64,000 nucleotides of DNA. Origin: Archangium sp. GTDB lineage: Bacteria > Myxococcota > Myxococcia > Myxococcales > Myxococcaceae. Every line of letters starts with the position of its first letter. Position 1 is the first letter of the stretch. Position numbers and translations under genes: made by a program. The stretch is from positions 80,889 to 144,888 of the forward strand of contig JAUXRX010000065.1 of the NCBI GenBank assembly GCA_030681645.1. The letters are read 5' to 3'. Positions 8,392 through 16,860 of this stretch are shown piece after piece. The notes below the pieces were generated by a model. It was not told where the DNA came from and ran no database searches. It saw nothing but the letters and a program-made list of their open reading frames with translations.

Positions 8392-9504
8392 GTGACAACC
8401 CCCACTCACCAGCCGCAGTTGCCCGATCTGCCCATTCGCCGGGTCGAGGAGATGGGCCTCAAGGAGCTCGAGCGCATTCGGCTCATCCTGCGCGGTGGCT
8501 CGGTGATCGAGTGGCGGCGGATGCACTTCAAGACCTGGGACGAGGTCGATCGCTTCCTGCGGCTCTTGCAGATCGACCCGACCCGGAAGCACGACGACCT
8601 CTGGGTGCGCACGGTGCTGGGCGACGCGGTGGAGTACCTGCGCAAGACGTTCAACTACCGGGTGGCCGACGTGGTGGCGAACCCGAACATGATCCACGAC
8701 CTCTTCCTGCTGGCGTCAGGGGAGATCGACCGCAAGTACCGGAAGATCGCCTGCATCGTGCTCAAGACGATGCACGTCATTCAGCACATCGAGGCGCGCG
8801 ATCTGCTCTTCAAGATCGCCGTGCCCGAGGCCGAGATGGCGCGGCTGGTGAGCGAGCGGGTCACCGCGGTGATGGAAGAGGCCAGGGCGAAGGACCTGCC
8901 GATCGTCGAGTTCTCCGACTCGATCAAGACGCGCGAGTCGACCATCACCAAGCTGATCGCGAAGAAGGACTCGACGGCCGCGGCGATCTACGACCGCACG
9001 CGCTTCCGCATCATCGTCAAGGAGCGGGACGACATCATCCCCACGCTCTACTTCCTCACCCAGCGCCTGCTGCCCTTCAACTTCATCGTGCCCTCGCAGA
9101 CCGAGAACACGCTGATCCGCTTCAAGGACCTGGTGAAGCAGTACCCGAACTTCAAGAAGTACGCGCGGCAGCTCCACCTGGACCTCGACTACGAGGAGCG
9201 CGAGGCGGCGGCGCGCCTGGGCAACACCTTCTCGGGCTCGACCTACCGGGTGCTCAACTTCGTGGCCGACGTGCCGATCAGGCTCGATGCGTTCCTTCCG
9301 CCCCCGGAGCAGGACGACCGCGAGCGGCAGGGGCGCATCACGCTGGCCACCTGCGAGTTCCAGATCGCCGACGAGAAGCAGGCCATTCAGAACGAGAAGG
9401 GCGAGAACTCCCACGAGCGCTACAAGCAGCGGCAGCGCGACGTGGTGCTCAAGCGCCTCTCGTCGGGGCTGGTGGTGCCCAAGAAGCGCCCGACGGAGGA
9501 CTAG
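8392..9504 (+). CDS. Divergent RelA/SpoT-fold protein (putative nucleotide pyrophosphokinase)
   Basis: 370 residues from GTG 8392. The N-terminal ~165 residues look all-helical. Residues ~170-360 follow the (p)ppGpp synthetase pattern. SIKTRESTITKLIAKK resembles the G-R-x-K-x-x-Y-S-I-x-x-K-M segment; IYDRTRFRIIV carries an Asp (201) equivalent to the first catalytic Asp; LIRFKDL resembles GRFKDYI; GSTYRVLNF sits where GYQSLHT is expected; CEFQI has Glu322 equivalent to the E-x-Q-I-R catalytic Glu; and NEKGENSHERYK resembles the A-E-x-G-A-A-H-W-x-Y-K segment. Both acidic catalytic positions are kept, but the guanine-stacking Tyr/His motif is altered and an extra ~60 residues separate them. No HD hydrolase, TGS or ACT domain is present. 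It may be the family catalogued as TIGR04552, restricted to delta-type proteobacteria (from memory). The fold call is inference by eye. Confidence 0.6.
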   Translation: MTTPTHQPQLPDLPIRRVEEMGLKELERIRLILRGGSVIEWRRMHFKTWDEVDRFLRLLQIDPTRKHDDLWVRTVLGDAVEYLRKTFNYRVADVVANPNMIHDLFLLASGEIDRKYRKIACIVLKTMHVIQHIEARDLLFKIAVPEAEMARLVSERVTAVMEEARAKDLPIVEFSDSIKTRESTITKLIAKKDSTAAAIYDRTRFRIIVKERDDIIPTLYFLTQRLLPFNFIVPSQTENTLIRFKDLVKQYPNFKKYARQLHLDLDYEEREAAARLGNTFSGSTYRVLNFVADVPIRLDAFLPPPEQDDRERQGRITLATCEFQIADEKQAIQNEKGENSHERYKQRQRDVVLKRLSSGLVVPKKRPTED

Positions 9505-9514
9505 ACGGAGCTGT

Positions 9515-9562
9515 GCCCCTCACCCCCGCCCTCTCCCCGCTGCGCAGGGAGAGGGAGACAGG
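9515..9562. repeat. Palindromic REP-like element, copy 1
   Basis: CCCTCTCCCC-GCTGCG-CAGGGAGAGGG followed by AGACAGG. It fills the gap between two convergent genes (stops at 9504 and 9563), where it could serve as a bidirectional terminator. Same family as the copies at 22331, 24308, 26614, 27154, 41473, 58380 and 63780. Confidence 0.75.
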
Positions 9563-10402
9563 TCAGGGAATCACGCCGCCGTCCATGTTCCAGCCCACGT
9601 TCCACGGCCCGATGGTGGTGGCGAGGATGCAGCCGCCACCCGGGACAGCCGTGTCGGTGGTGAGGTCCCACTCGTTGAAGCGCACGCCCGACGCGCTGCC
9701 CTCGATGCGGCCGGCGGGGGCGCGGTCGACGCGGGTGATGGTCATCGAGCCGCCCTGCGCCAGGTATTCCTTCTGGCAGGCGAGGGTCACCGAGTCGCAC
9801 TGCTCGTAATAGATGCCGCACGCGATGCAGGTCCGGTAGCGCGTCGCGGTGGTGAAGTTCTCCGTGTACGGGAACGGGGGGACGACGTCGTTCGGGTAGA
9901 CCACCTCGATGCGGAACCCATCGGTCGAGGGGTAGACCCAGAGGCCGAAGTTGTAGTGACCGACGCTCTGGGTGAAGGACCGGTACTCGCCAAGGCCGAA
10001 GTTGACCTGGGCCGTCTCGACCATGGGAATGACCCGGCAGCCACTGCCGCCGCCGGTGCCGCCGCCTGTCGTGCCGCCTCCGGTGCCGCCGCCGGTCACG
10101 CCGCCGCCGGACCCGCCGCCCGTCACGCCGCCACCTGAACCGCCGCCCGTGGTGCCGCCTCCACCGCCGGTGGTGCTGGCGCGGCATTCACCGGCCTGGC
10201 AGACGGTGCCGGTGCCACAGCGGCCGCAGCTCGCGCCGTTGTCTCCGCACGCGTCGGCGGTGGAGCCCGACTCACACTTGCCGGCAGCGCTGCAGCAGCC
10301 GCCGCAGTTGGCGGGGGTGCAGGATGGCGCGGGGCTGCATGCGGCGAGGGTGAGGCCGACGGCGAAGCCGATGACGAGCATGACGAGGGTCCGGGGGTGC
10401 AT
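9563..10402 (-). CDS. Cys-rich lipoprotein with Gly/Thr repeat linker
   Basis: 279 residues. The start is ATG 10402, preceded by CTGGAG; a longer reading frame continues upstream only because it runs through the tRNA-Leu gene. The signal peptide ends in LTLAAC (Cys22), so it is a lipoprotein. Residues 22-70 hold about ten cysteines in CxxC-type clusters. Residues ~73-115 are a low-complexity (Gly-Gly-Gly-x-Thr/Ser) linker encoded by near-identical 12-15-base units. The C-terminal ~160 residues form an unrecognised globular domain with scattered cysteines, including a C-x-x-C-x(5)-C segment (TCIACGIYYEQC). Probably surface exposed. Function unknown. Confidence 0.7.
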   Translation of the reverse strand: MHPRTLVMLVIGFAVGLTLAACSPAPSCTPANCGGCCSAAGKCESGSTADACGDNGASCGRCGTGTVCQAGECRASTTGGGGGTTGGGSGGGVTGGGSGGGVTGGGTGGGTTGGGTGGGSGCRVIPMVETAQVNFGLGEYRSFTQSVGHYNFGLWVYPSTDGFRIEVVYPNDVVPPFPYTENFTTATRYRTCIACGIYYEQCDSVTLACQKEYLAQGGSMTITRVDRAPAGRIEGSASGVRFNEWDLTTDTAVPGGGCILATTIGPWNVGWNMDGGVIP

Positions 10403-10425
10403 GACTGCTCCAGTCTTCGGGTGGT

Positions 10426-10513
10426 TGCGCGAGAGGGGAATCGAACCCCTACGGCCCAGCGAAGGGCCTGCGGATTTTAAGTCCGCTGCGTCTGCCAATT
10501 TCGCCACTCGCGC
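10426..10513 (-). tRNA. tRNA-Leu (anticodon UAA)
   Basis: Class II tRNA of 88 nt. The acceptor stem GCGCGAG/CTCGCGC, discriminator A, D-arm GGCGAAATTGGCAGACGC, anticodon arm GCGGA-CTTAAAA-TCCGC with anticodon TAA, a long variable arm and T-arm GGGTTCGAATCCC are all readable. The 3' CCA is not encoded (AACCA follows acceptor position 72, with A73 as discriminator). It reads UUA, the rarest Leu codon in a genome of this composition. It is divergent from ffh, about 48 bases away. Confidence 0.95.
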
Positions 10514-10561
10514 GCATTACCAAGACTGTTTAGCAGGCTCCGATCGGTGTAGGAGCGCGCC

Positions 10562-12217
10562 ATGCTGGAAACAGTCACCAAGGGATTCCGCGCGGCCAAG
10601 AACCGCCTCCTGGGCAAGGCCGAGCTGACGCCCGAGCTCATCGACGAATCGCTGCGCGACATCCGCGTGTCGCTGCTGGAAGCCGACGTCTCGTTCGACG
10701 TGGTGAAGAAGTTCGTCGCGCGGGTGCGCGAACAGGCGGCGGGCACCGAGGTGAAGACCTCGATGACCGACAAGTCGGGCCGGAAGATGAAGGTCTCTCC
10801 GGGCGACCACTTCGTGAAGATCTGCCACGACGAGCTCGAGGCCCTGATGGGGCCGGTGGACACGTCGTTCAAGTTGAAGGGCAAGGGGCAGGTCAGCGGC
10901 ATCATGATGGTGGGCCTGCAGGGGTCCGGCAAGACGACCACCACCGGCAAGCTGGCCTTCAAGCTCAAGAAGGAAGGCCGCAACGTGCTGCTGGTGGCGG
11001 CCGACATCTACCGGCCCGCCGCCGTCGATCAGCTCAAGGTGCTGGGCGAGAAGCTGGGCGTGCCGGTCTTCCACCAGGCGGGGCTGCAGCCGCCCGAGCT
11101 GGCGCGGCTCGCCTACGAGAAGGCGAAGGCCGAGAAGCTCGACACGGTGATCATCGACACCGCCGGCCGCCTGGCGATCGACGACACGCTGATGGCCGAG
11201 CTCGAGGCGATCAAGGCGAACGTCCACCCCGACAACATCATCTTCGTCACCGACGCGATGATCGGCCAGGACGCGGTGAAGACGGCCGCCGAGTTCAACC
11301 GCCGGCTCGAGATCGACGGCTTCATCCTCACCAAGCTCGACGGTGACGCGCGCGGTGGCGCGGCGCTCTCGATCAAGGAAGTCACCGGCAAGCCGATCAA
11401 GTACCTCGGCATGGGCGAAGGCCTCGACAAGCTCGAGGAGTTCCGTCCCGCGGGGCTCGCCTCACGCATCCTCGGGTTCGGCGACGTCGTCGGCCTGATG
11501 AAGGACTTCGAAGGCGTCGTCGACCAGGACAAGGCCGAAGAAGACGCGAAGAAGCTGCTCTCGGGCCGCTTCAACATGAAGGACTTCATGGAGCAGATCC
11601 GCACGGTCCGGAAGATGGGCCCGCTGAAGGACCTGATGGAGAAGATGCCGTTCCTCGGGGAGATGAGCGAGCAGCTCAACCCGAACGAGGGCGAGCTCGA
11701 CAAGATCGACGCGATGTACAACTCGATGACCGAGCAGGAGCGCAAGGAACCGCACCTGATCGCCAAGGGCCGCGTCGAGCGCATCGCGAAGGGCTCGGGC
11801 CGCAAGCCGCAGGAAGTGTCGGAGCTGATGCAGAAGTTCAGCGGCATGCAGCAGATGATGGGCGCGATCGGCCAGGACCCCGGCATTCTCGGCAAGCTGC
11901 CCTTCTTCAAGCAGCTCGGTCAGATGAACCAGATGAAGAACATGGACCTGGGGGCGCTCTTCGGGAAGGACCCGATGATGGCGCAGGCGCTGGGCATGGG
12001 CGGGCCGGGTGGAATGCAGGGCATGCCGATGCAGATGCCGGCGGGGCTGCCCCCCGGCTACACGCCGCCGATGAGCAAGGCGCAGCTGGCGCAGGCGCGC
12101 ATGCAGGGCTACTCGCTGGGGCCGCAGAAGAGCGGGCAGACCGACGCCGAGCGCAAGGCGCTCAAGGAACGGCGCAAGCGCGAGAAGGAAAACAAGAAGA
12201 AGAACCGCCGCAAGTAG
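10562..12217 (+). CDS. ffh: Signal recognition particle protein Ffh
   Basis: 551 residues. It binds 4.5S RNA and hydrophobic signal sequences and delivers translating ribosomes to FtsY at the membrane. N domain 1-100; SRP-type GTPase domain with P-loop GLQGSGKTTTTGKLA near residue 118, then DTAGR near 200 and TKLDGDARGG near 257; Met-rich M domain ~330-450. The tail after ~450 is unusually long, with further Met/Gly/Pro stretches and a Lys/Arg-rich end (KREKENKKKNRRK), making it about 100 residues longer than E. coli Ffh. Start ATG 10562 with upstream TAGGAG. It ends one base before the convergent glycosyltransferase gene. Housekeeping gene; assignment secure. Confidence 0.97.
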   Translation: MLETVTKGFRAAKNRLLGKAELTPELIDESLRDIRVSLLEADVSFDVVKKFVARVREQAAGTEVKTSMTDKSGRKMKVSPGDHFVKICHDELEALMGPVDTSFKLKGKGQVSGIMMVGLQGSGKTTTTGKLAFKLKKEGRNVLLVAADIYRPAAVDQLKVLGEKLGVPVFHQAGLQPPELARLAYEKAKAEKLDTVIIDTAGRLAIDDTLMAELEAIKANVHPDNIIFVTDAMIGQDAVKTAAEFNRRLEIDGFILTKLDGDARGGAALSIKEVTGKPIKYLGMGEGLDKLEEFRPAGLASRILGFGDVVGLMKDFEGVVDQDKAEEDAKKLLSGRFNMKDFMEQIRTVRKMGPLKDLMEKMPFLGEMSEQLNPNEGELDKIDAMYNSMTEQERKEPHLIAKGRVERIAKGSGRKPQEVSELMQKFSGMQQMMGAIGQDPGILGKLPFFKQLGQMNQMKNMDLGALFGKDPMMAQALGMGGPGGMQGMPMQMPAGLPPGYTPPMSKAQLAQARMQGYSLGPQKSGQTDAERKALKERRKREKENKKKNRRK

Positions 12218-12218
12218 C

Positions 12219-13817
12219 TCAGGCGCTCTTCTCGAGCAGGTAGTCCGGCAACCAGGGGAAGATCGTCCCCACGGCCGCGACCCGCGAGCGGACCCTGCGC
12301 AGCAGCGCAGGCTGGCGGCACGCCACCAGCACATCGACCCACTGCTTGAGCGAGGCGTGAGCGGTCTCGGGCGTGAGCTCGAGCTCCAACGAGGTGTCGC
12401 GGCCCGCGGCGAGATCGAACAGCAGCACGCCCAGGCCCGCCTCTGGTTGTGAGGGCAGCAGCGCCCGGGCGAGCCTTTCCGATGCCTCGACCTGGCCCGA
12501 GGCGAGCAGCGACTGGGCGAGCCGCAGCCCAGCCGGCCCCCCGGGAGGAACGCCCGCGGCGCGACGAAACGCCGCGACGGCGCCCTTGTGATCCTTCACC
12601 GCGAGCAGGGCTTCCCCGATGGCCCAGTCGCGCTCAGGGCAATTGGGTTCGATGGCTTCATGCGAGCCAATCCACGCCTCGAGGGCACGGGGGCCCTCGA
12701 GGTACCGGGTGAGGCTGGCGACGGCCATGAGTGCCTCTGGATCGCGCGGCGTCGACGCGAGGGCGGCGCGGGCATGAGCCAAAGCGACCGGCGCATCGTG
12801 CTGAGCAAGAGCCAGCCGGGCGAGCCCGAGTTGAGCAGCCACGCCCCAGCCTGACTGATCGGTCGCGGCCCCCGTTCCCGATTCCGACCTGATCGCCAGC
12901 GCGCCCAGGTAATCGGCCCGGGCCCCGTCCCACAGCCGCTGGTGCTCCCGGAAGAACCCCCGCCTGATCAGGAACAGCGGCGACGCCCCCCACCGCTCAG
13001 CCCACCCCTCGAGAAACGCGAGCCCGGCGGCCGATTCGGGCGCGAACAACCCCTCGGCGATCATGGCCACGAGCTCACCACCCCAGGCCTCGCCGGCGAT
13101 GACCCCCCGGCCCTGCAGCTCGATCAAGTCCGTCGCCGTGCGCGCCGTCTCGCGCCACAACACCTCGTCCTGCCACGCCCGGGCGAGCTCGAGCAGCTTG
13201 AGCCAGCAATAGAAGTCCCCCGGCACCGCGCCCAGCCGCTCACGGAGCAGCGCCGCGTCGCGCGCCTTCTTGTCGTTCGCCGCCCCGCGATCGCGCACGT
13301 AGCCGAGGTGCATCACGGGGGCCTCGACGCGCGCGAGGCAGAGCCCCCGGGTGGCGAGCATGGCGTTGACGTCGTCGCTGGCGTCTTCGCGGATCGCGTG
13401 GCGGTAGTGGATCGCGGGGTCCCGCTTCCACGCGCGCAGCACCCAGGCGTCGCGCCGGTGCCCGTACGGCAGCTGATGCGACATGCGCACGAGCAGCGCC
13501 CCGACCGCCGGCGACGAGATTGCCCCCCGGCACTGCGCGATGAAGTCTGGCGAGACGCGCTCGTCTGCGTCGAGCACGAGCACCCAGTCGCCGGTCGCGT
13601 GAGCCAGGCTGACGTTGCGCGCCGCCGCGAAGTCACGGCTCCAGGGGCAGCGGACGATCGTCGCGCCGGCGGCCTCGAACAGCGCCGCCGTGTCGTCGGT
13701 CGACCCGGTGTCCACCACCACCAGCTCGTCCCACAGGCCGCGCGCGGCCTCGAGGAACCCGGGCACCATCTTCGCCTCGTCGCGGACGATCATCGCGACG
13801 GACAGGCGCGCGCTCAT
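12219..13817 (-). CDS. Family 2 glycosyltransferase with TPR tail, in the filament operon
   Basis: 532 residues. The N-terminal GT2 (GT-A fold) domain runs from SVAMIVRDE (6-14) through VVDTGSTDDT (34-43) to the metal-binding D-A-D at 83-85 in VLVLDADER. From about 240 the protein is helical, with TPR-like repeats (for example ALAHARAALASTPRDPEAL). GT2-TPR fusions often glycosylate proteins or cell-surface glycans. Its start overlaps the FliT-like gene by four bases (ATGA), making it the last gene of the fliC-fliD-fliS series, so it is a candidate flagellin or cap O-glycosyltransferase (inference). No membrane segment. Substrate unknown. Confidence 0.8.
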   Translation of the reverse strand: MSARLSVAMIVRDEAKMVPGFLEAARGLWDELVVVDTGSTDDTAALFEAAGATIVRCPWSRDFAAARNVSLAHATGDWVLVLDADERVSPDFIAQCRGAISSPAVGALLVRMSHQLPYGHRRDAWVLRAWKRDPAIHYRHAIREDASDDVNAMLATRGLCLARVEAPVMHLGYVRDRGAANDKKARDAALLRERLGAVPGDFYCWLKLLELARAWQDEVLWRETARTATDLIELQGRGVIAGEAWGGELVAMIAEGLFAPESAAGLAFLEGWAERWGASPLFLIRRGFFREHQRLWDGARADYLGALAIRSESGTGAATDQSGWGVAAQLGLARLALAQHDAPVALAHARAALASTPRDPEALMAVASLTRYLEGPRALEAWIGSHEAIEPNCPERDWAIGEALLAVKDHKGAVAAFRRAAGVPPGGPAGLRLAQSLLASGQVEASERLARALLPSQPEAGLGVLLFDLAAGRDTSLELELTPETAHASLKQWVDVLVACRQPALLRRVRSRVAAVGTIFPWLPDYLLEKSA

Positions 13818-14110
13818 GGCGCTTCCCGCTCGTACGCCTGGGTGGCCCGGCTGGTCGTCGCCGACTGCCTCAGCTGCGCCTGCAGGCTCGCCTTGAGCTC
13901 GTCGGCGAGCACCTGGCAGCGGGCGAAGATCGGCCTGAGCCGTGTGTCGGCCGCGGGCTCGGTGGCGTGAGAGAGGAGCTGCAGCACGCGCTCCGTTTCC
14001 ACCTCGGCCGCGAGGGGGTCTCGTGCTTCCAGCGCGCCCTGCAGTGCCACGAGCGCTCCGTGGAGCTCGTCATGGCCGCCTTTCCCCGGAGGCGCGAGCT
14101 CGCCCTTCAT
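13814..14110 (-). CDS. Small helical protein, FliT/FlgN-like chaperone candidate
   Basis: 98 residues, entirely predicted helical, with leucine-rich amphipathic segments (LHGALVALQGALEARD; RCQVLADELKASLQAQLRQ). It overlaps fliS at its start and the glycosyltransferase at its end, each by ATGA. Position after fliS is the classic place of fliT, the FliD-binding chaperone. Sequence alone does not prove the family; FliT is the most economical guess. Confidence 0.5.
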   Translation of the reverse strand: MKGELAPPGKGGHDELHGALVALQGALEARDPLAAEVETERVLQLLSHATEPAADTRLRPIFARCQVLADELKASLQAQLRQSATTSRATQAYEREAP

Positions 14111-14490
14111 GGCGCAGCCGGAGCCCCGAGAGAGGCGACCGCCTGCTGGAAGGCCTCGACGATGGGGGCGAACGCGCGCTCGGCTTCGCGCAGCGCGGTC
14201 ACGTCGCGGAACGACGCGGCGCGCGCGAGGCGCTGGGACACGAAGACGTAGATCTCACCCAGCGTCCGGGTCAGCTCGGGCGCGGCCTGCGGATCGAGGG
14301 TGTCAGCCAGCTCGACCACGATGTCGCTCGCCTTCGTCATCAGCGGCAGCGCGTCGATGACCTTCTGCTGCTCGAGCAGGGTGGCGGCGTGGCGCATGTG
14401 GCGCAGGGCCGCCTCGAAGAGCATGACCATCAGTCGCTCGCGCGACGCGGTCTCCTGGCTGGCACGGGCATAGGCGCGGCTGGCGTTCAT
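14107..14490 (-). CDS. fliS: Flagellin export chaperone FliS
   Basis: 127 residues. Four-helix FliS protein: N-terminal ASRAYARASQETASRERLMV matches the conserved A-Y-x-x-x-x-v-x-t-a-s-p-x-x-L-i-x-m-L segment, followed by YDGA-like FEAALRHMRHA. It binds the C-terminus of flagellin in the cytoplasm and prevents premature polymerisation. Six bases downstream of fliD and coupled to the FliT-like gene. Confidence 0.9.
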   Translation of the reverse strand: MNASRAYARASQETASRERLMVMLFEAALRHMRHAATLLEQQKVIDALPLMTKASDIVVELADTLDPQAAPELTRTLGEIYVFVSQRLARAASFRDVTALREAERAFAPIVEAFQQAVASLGAPAAP

Positions 14491-14496
14491 ACGGGG

Positions 14497-15843
14497 CTAC
14501 TCCTTCGATCTGTTTTCCTGGCTGGTGAGGTAATCGCCAATCGACTTGAAGCTGCTGACGATCTTCTCCATCGCCGAGAACTGGTTGATGAGCTTGGTGC
14601 GGTATGCCTCGAGCCTCAGCTGCAGCGAGTCGATGTGAGTGCTGATGCGCTTGATCGACTTGTCGTAGCTCTTGCTCTTCGACACGAGGATGCCGTCGCT
14701 TGAGTTCGTGTAGCCGTCGACCAGCGTCTTCACCTTGTCGGCGACGCCGTCGGTGGCCTTCTGGAAGAGCTCGTTGACCGCGGCGGGATCGGTGGCGAGC
14801 GCCTTCGCCAGCCTGGTGGCGTCGACGGTGAGGGTGGCGTCTTGCTGGGTCTTGATGCCCAGGTCGGCGAGGCTGCGCACGACCGAGCCGGGGTTCGAGA
14901 TGCTCGAGACCAGGCCCATGAGCGTGCTCTGCAGCCCGCGCACCGCCGAGTCGCCGCCCAGGGTCTTGTTGCGATCGATCTGCTCCCCGATGTTGAGGTT
15001 CTGGTGGAGGATCTTCATCACGTCGTTGTAGGCGCTGACGAAGGTGCCCAGCTTCGTGCTGGTCGCGGCGGTGTCGGTGGCGAGCACCAGGTCTTCCGCC
15101 ACCACGGTCTTCGCCTTGAGCGCCAGGGTCACCCCGGGGAGCGCGTCGGTGATGGTGTTCGAGGAGCGCTCGAAGGCGAGCCCGTCGATGGTCACCTTCG
15201 CGTTGGTGGCGTCGGTGACGGTGAAGCCCAGCGCCGAGCCGAGCACGCCGGTGCTGGTCTCGGTGATCGTCAGGCCGGTGGCCGCCGCCTGGCCGGGGGT
15301 GAAGCCGGTGTTGGTGTTGGTGATGGTGAGGAAGGCCTGCCCGTTCGACTCGAGCACCATCGCGCTCGCCCCGGTGCCGGAATCGTTGATGGCCTGGGCC
15401 GCCGCCGTCAGGGTCATGCCGTCGGTGAGGGTGACGTTGGTGGTGGTGCCGTTGATGGAGATCGCCAGGGTGCCGCCGCGAACGGCCGAGCTGCCCGAGG
15501 TGAGCTGGGTGCTGCGGGCCTTCGCTGCCGTGGCGAGATCCTCGACCAGCACCGAGACGCGCCCGGCAGTCGCCGCCGAGCCGGGGGTGGCGCTGAAGCC
15601 TGAGGCGGTTCCGACCTGGCTGAGTCCGAGCGCCCCACCGGTCTTGAGCGCGGTGGTGGCCGTGGCCAGGGCCTTCAGCTTCGAGGTCAGATCGCCCAGT
15701 TGGCTGATCTGCGCCTGGTAGGCGGACTGGCGCGCCTGCGCCACCGTCACGGAATTGCTCTCGATCTTCACCAGCTGGTCGATGATCGAGTTGGTGTCGA
15801 GGCCCGATGCGAGGCCACCGACTCTGAAGCTGCTGCTGGCCAT
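14497..15843 (-). CDS. fliD: Flagellar filament cap protein FliD (HAP2)
   Basis: 448 residues. Start ATG 15843 has GAGGAGG eight bases upstream; an in-frame start 51 bases earlier lacks this support. The N-terminus FRVGGLASGLDTNSIIDQLV is the hallmark FliD signature; coiled-coil N- and C-terminal regions flank a Thr/Ala-rich middle with beta-strand character. It caps the growing filament and directs flagellin insertion. It follows fliC after a hairpin terminator, so it is either transcribed by read-through or has its own undetected promoter. Confidence 0.94.
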   Translation of the reverse strand: MASSSFRVGGLASGLDTNSIIDQLVKIESNSVTVAQARQSAYQAQISQLGDLTSKLKALATATTALKTGGALGLSQVGTASGFSATPGSAATAGRVSVLVEDLATAAKARSTQLTSGSSAVRGGTLAISINGTTTNVTLTDGMTLTAAAQAINDSGTGASAMVLESNGQAFLTITNTNTGFTPGQAAATGLTITETSTGVLGSALGFTVTDATNAKVTIDGLAFERSSNTITDALPGVTLALKAKTVVAEDLVLATDTAATSTKLGTFVSAYNDVMKILHQNLNIGEQIDRNKTLGGDSAVRGLQSTLMGLVSSISNPGSVVRSLADLGIKTQQDATLTVDATRLAKALATDPAAVNELFQKATDGVADKVKTLVDGYTNSSDGILVSKSKSYDKSIKRISTHIDSLQLRLEAYRTKLINQFSAMEKIVSSFKSIGDYLTSQENRSKE

Positions 15844-15919
15844 GGCGGCCTCCTCTGGTGAGACGTCAGCCCTTCGGTACTGCAACCCGCGCACCCACCC
15901 CGCGCGTCAGAAAGCCGAC

Positions 15920-15949
15920 GGCGGGTTCGAAGTCGTCTTCGAACCCGCC
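15920..15949 (-). terminator. Terminator of the flagellin gene
   Basis: A perfect 13-bp inverted repeat (GGCGGGTTCGAAG / CTTCGAACCCGCC) closes a 4-base loop. On the minus strand it is followed by GTCGGCTTT. It lies 27 bases after the fliC stop codon and 77 bases before fliD, so it can limit read-through and let flagellin exceed cap protein. Confidence 0.75.
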
Positions 15950-15975
15950 ACCGGAAGTCGTGCTGCGAGAGCCGC

Positions 15976-16803
15976 TTACCCGAGCAGCTTGAGGGCGATC
16001 TGCGGGGCCTGGTTGGCCTGCGCGAGCACCGAGACGCCGGCCTGCATCATCACCTGGGTGCGGGCCATCCTCGAGGTCTCCTCGGCCACGTCGACGTCGC
16101 GGATGCGGCTGTTGGCGGCCGAGAGCGACTCAGCGGACGCCTGGATGGTCTGGATGACCGAGCCGATGCGGTTGCCGGCGGCGCCGAAGGTGGCGCGCGC
16201 GCTCGAGACGGTCTGGAGCGCGGTGTCGAGGGTGGCCAGCGCCGTCTGCGAGGCCGCCTGGGTGGAGAAGTCGAGCGTGCTCACCAGCAGGGTCGCGGCG
16301 GTGGCGTCCACCGTGCTGACGCTGATGCGGTCGTTCGCCGCCACGTTGCGGATGCCGACCTGGAAGGTGAGCGAGGTGGCGGCCGAGTTGAGGAGCGCCT
16401 GGCCGTTGTACTCGGCCGAGTTCGCGATGCGGTCGATTTCCGTGATGAGCGCCGTGTTCTCGGTCTGGATGTAGCCGCGCTCGGTGTTGCCCACGCCGCT
16501 CGAGGCAGACTGCATGGCCAGCTCGCGCATGCGGGTGAGCAGCTCGGTGGTCTGGTTGAGGTTCGCTTCAGCGGTCTGCATCAGCGACTGCGCGTCCTGC
16601 GCGTTGCGGTTGCCCTGGTTGAACGAGCGGATCTGCGCGCCCAGGTTGACCGAGATGCCCAGGCCTGCGGCGTCGTCGCCGGCCTTGGTGATGCGGAAGC
16701 CGGACGACAGCTTGGAGAAGCTGTCATCGAGCATCGAAGACGAGTTGAACAGGTTGCGCTGCGCATTGAGTGAACCGACGTTGGTGCGGATTGAGAACGA
16801 CAT
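15976..16803 (-). CDS. fliC: Flagellin
   Basis: 275 residues, a short flagellin consisting almost only of the D0/D1 helical regions. N-terminal MSFSIRTNVGSLNAQRNL and KLSSGFRITKAGDDAAGLGI and C-terminal MARTQVMMQAGVSVLAQANQ with the end ALKLLG are diagnostic. The variable D2/D3 region is reduced to ~50 residues. No cysteines. Start ATG 16803; a sigma-28-like promoter at 16861-16887 and a terminator at 15920 make it a separate transcription unit. It is the only flagellin gene in the window. Confidence 0.96.
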   Translation of the reverse strand: MSFSIRTNVGSLNAQRNLFNSSSMLDDSFSKLSSGFRITKAGDDAAGLGISVNLGAQIRSFNQGNRNAQDAQSLMQTAEANLNQTTELLTRMRELAMQSASSGVGNTERGYIQTENTALITEIDRIANSAEYNGQALLNSAATSLTFQVGIRNVAANDRISVSTVDATAATLLVSTLDFSTQAASQTALATLDTALQTVSSARATFGAAGNRIGSVIQTIQASAESLSAANSRIRDVDVAEETSRMARTQVMMQAGVSVLAQANQAPQIALKLLG

Positions 16804-16860
16804 GGATTTGACTCCCTCTGGTGTTCAGGTTGGGCGAACACCGTGTCCGCCTCGTGTCTT

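Noticed and set aside
10055..10180. Regular short repeats that could suggest a CRISPR-like array
   Set aside because: The repeats encode an in-frame Gly/Thr/Ser linker of a lipoprotein, with no spacer structure. No CRISPR array or cas gene is seen anywhere in the window.
10403..10507. N-terminal extension of the 9563-10402 lipoprotein (35 extra residues starting MAKLADAADLKSAG)
   Set aside because: It is a translation of the tRNA-Leu gene, a familiar annotation artefact. The lipoprotein signal peptide and GGAG site begin at 10402.
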